The position numbers and the translations under genes are program-made. A model generated the notes under the pieces. The model did no database searches. It was not told the DNA's origin and worked only from the letters and a program-made list of their open reading frames with translations. Shown here one piece after another: positions 62,291-64,000 of a stretch of 64,000 nt of DNA. How positions within the stretch are numbered: position 1 is the stretch's first letter; the number at the start of each line of letters is the position of its first letter. The stretch comes from Misgurnus anguillicaudatus (Eukaryota > Chordata > Actinopteri > Cypriniformes > Cobitidae), in the NCBI RefSeq assembly GCF_027580225.2, contig NW_027395277.1, positions 1,240,001-1,304,000 of the forward strand, in the 5' to 3' direction.

Positions 62291-62599
62291 TACAGTTCAT
62301 TTAAGCTATACATTTATTAAAAGTATGTGTTCCCTGGGCTTAAACAAGGGCTGGGCGATATATTCACCGAAATGTATCTCTGTCATTATGAAGTGAATGG
62401 CAATGTCCGATACATATGCCATGTTAATTCCAAACCGAGGCTGTGAGAGATGGACGTCCAGTGTGCTTTATACCTATTGTTTTTTATCAGGATGCTGGTC
62501 ATTCAGCAATCAAAACACACAAAATACACTGTTTTACAGATTTCCAGGGGACAAATAACCTCAAAAAATGTGTATTGTTAAAATTAGAAGAGACATATG

Positions 62600-63321
62600 T
62601 GGGTGATTCTCACAAAATCCAATAAGATTAAGTCTTAACATTATTTTTAGAGGACTTTTATAGAATTATTTACATTTTTTAGATTATAATTATCAAAAAT
62701 TATCATTACCGCAACATGATATTACATTAAATATATGCATTTACAAACTCATGTTTTGGTAATGAGAACTAAAAAGTTCAAAATTTCAACTTTTATCTGG
62801 AGAGAAAAAATAAGAACTGCTTACCTGGTAGCCATCTTTAGTGTCACAGTCAATTATGTCCCTTCCAACATTTTTTGTTGTTGTTGAAAATGTTAGTTCC
62901 TTTAGGGGCTTAAACAATGATTGAAATTGTTGCGGAGGATGAGATAATTGGTCTTGGACACATTTATATTCCTTATTATTGTCTCTACATTTACCAATGA
63001 TCACCAAATACCACATGTTTCTTTACTGTAAATGTTTATAGTATAACATGCAATGAAGCTTTTTATTTTTTTAGATTTTTTCAATTATAAATATTTCCAT
63101 GTCTAAGAACCCAAATCCAGTCATGGACACGTTGCGGTAATGAAAATTTCCCCTTAAAAGTGGAAAAACCACAAAATTGGTTCGTACGTCATTTGAAATC
63201 ATGTGCAAAATAGTACGTGAAGAGATGTTTGTAACTGTATGCTTCTTATTTTGATAGCATTTACTTTTTTATCAAAATGTTTCATGACACCTCACAAGTT
63301 TAATTTCGAGAGAATCACCCA
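62600..63321 (-). mobile_element. GTGATTCTCAC repeat, copy D
   Basis: TGGGTGATTCTCACAAAATCC and GAGAGAATCACCCA form the ends. The - strand ATG-GCT-ACC-AG/GTAAG block starts at 62835. It is closely similar to copies A and C. It lies in the cadherin intron after exon 12. Confidence 0.86.
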
Positions 63322-64000
63322 TATTTGAGATGAAAATAGGCTAATCGCGAATTTCTCATGTTGCAAGCATGTTTACTTTTCTTTAAAACACCAATATAGT
63401 GCAACAACACAATATTATATGATAAACACATCAAACACATAAAAGTATGTCCCATTTATTTTCTCTGTTATGTTTTTTTAAGACATGAACATTGACTTAA
63501 TAACGTCTGATTGACTTGATAACAAGCTATTTTTCTGTGATAGTATGAACCCCCAAAGTTGTGTACAAATGTTATTTAGTTAGAAATGAATTCTGCTTTG
63601 TTGGTTCTGGTCAATGTGTTTAAAAATACTTACCAGAGAAAAGTTTTTAACGTATTTATGCCTTGTTTTGTGTAATATGTATGGAGATATGTACGCATTA
63701 TAGGACTATACCAGTGTTTTACAGAAAAGCAAGCATGCGCACAACATTAGAAATGAATGATTAGCCAACAGGCTAATAATAAAACAGATATTATGTACAC
63801 ATTGCGCTGCTCTTATCTCAAATTAGATCATATGTCCCTTCTTATTTTACAATCCATGATTTCTGAGGTTCTTTGTCCGGTGGAAATCTGTAAAATGATG
63901 TATTTTCTGTGTTTTGATAGATGAATGACTAGCATGCCGGTACAAAACAATACGTTTCAGAAGGAATCAATATGGCGTCAGGCTAAATAAGGTGTATATT
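63322..64000. other. Cadherin intron, no further exon seen
   Basis: AT-rich sequence to the window edge. No splice-bounded open exon in the required phase was found. Confidence 0.45.

Overview
The window looks like teleost fish nuclear DNA, most probably from a cypriniform or other ostariophysan. Genes are split into short exons with GT-AG introns. Intergenic and intronic DNA is AT-rich and packed with small non-autonomous DNA transposons of the hAT and Tc1/mariner type, tRNA-derived SINEs, microsatellites and a very large minisatellite. There is no bacterial-type gene organisation.

Four protein-coding genes can be read. (1) The 3' end of a DEAF1-type transcription regulator lies on the + strand (3107-7582), with a complete C-terminal MYND zinc finger; its 5' part lies before the window. 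(2) A complete dopamine D4 receptor gene lies on the - strand (29439 down to 15513), with four exons encoding 384 aa, tail-to-tail with DEAF1. (3) A four-exon gene on the + strand (38194-41468) encodes a 130-aa secreted precursor. It contains a divergent secretin/VIP-like segment and sits where I recall tetrapods carrying secretin (SCT). (4) The first twelve coding exons of a cadherin-repeat protein lie on the + strand (44625-61915) and continue past the window; by family features and position this is probably cdhr5. As I recall it, the order DEAF1 - DRD4 - SCT - CDHR5 matches human 11p15.5, so the whole window is one conserved microsynteny block.

Layout: 1-3100, DEAF1 intron with a hAT MITE and palindromic MITEs. 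3107-8000, DEAF1 exons and 3' UTR. 8000-15500, intergenic, with a 1.9-kb hAT element carrying a perfect 8-bp target duplication. 15513-29439, DRD4, whose introns hold nested MITEs and a tandemly amplified composite repeat (about 21300-24900). 30000-38000, intergenic, with a MITE family carrying a conserved ATG plus splice-donor block and long (GA)n and (TA)n tracts. 38194-41580, the secretin-like gene. 41600-44600, intergenic MITEs. 44625-61915, the cadherin gene, with an 8-kb 42-bp minisatellite in intron 6 and nested MITE/Tc1 insertions in intron 10. 61916-64000, intron with one more copy of the ATG/splice-donor MITE.

The most interesting item is the candidate divergent secretin gene. It keeps the D-x-x-F-T-x-x-Y-x-x-L core of the hormone family but lacks the N-terminal histidine. 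As far as I recall, secretin has been described as missing in teleosts.
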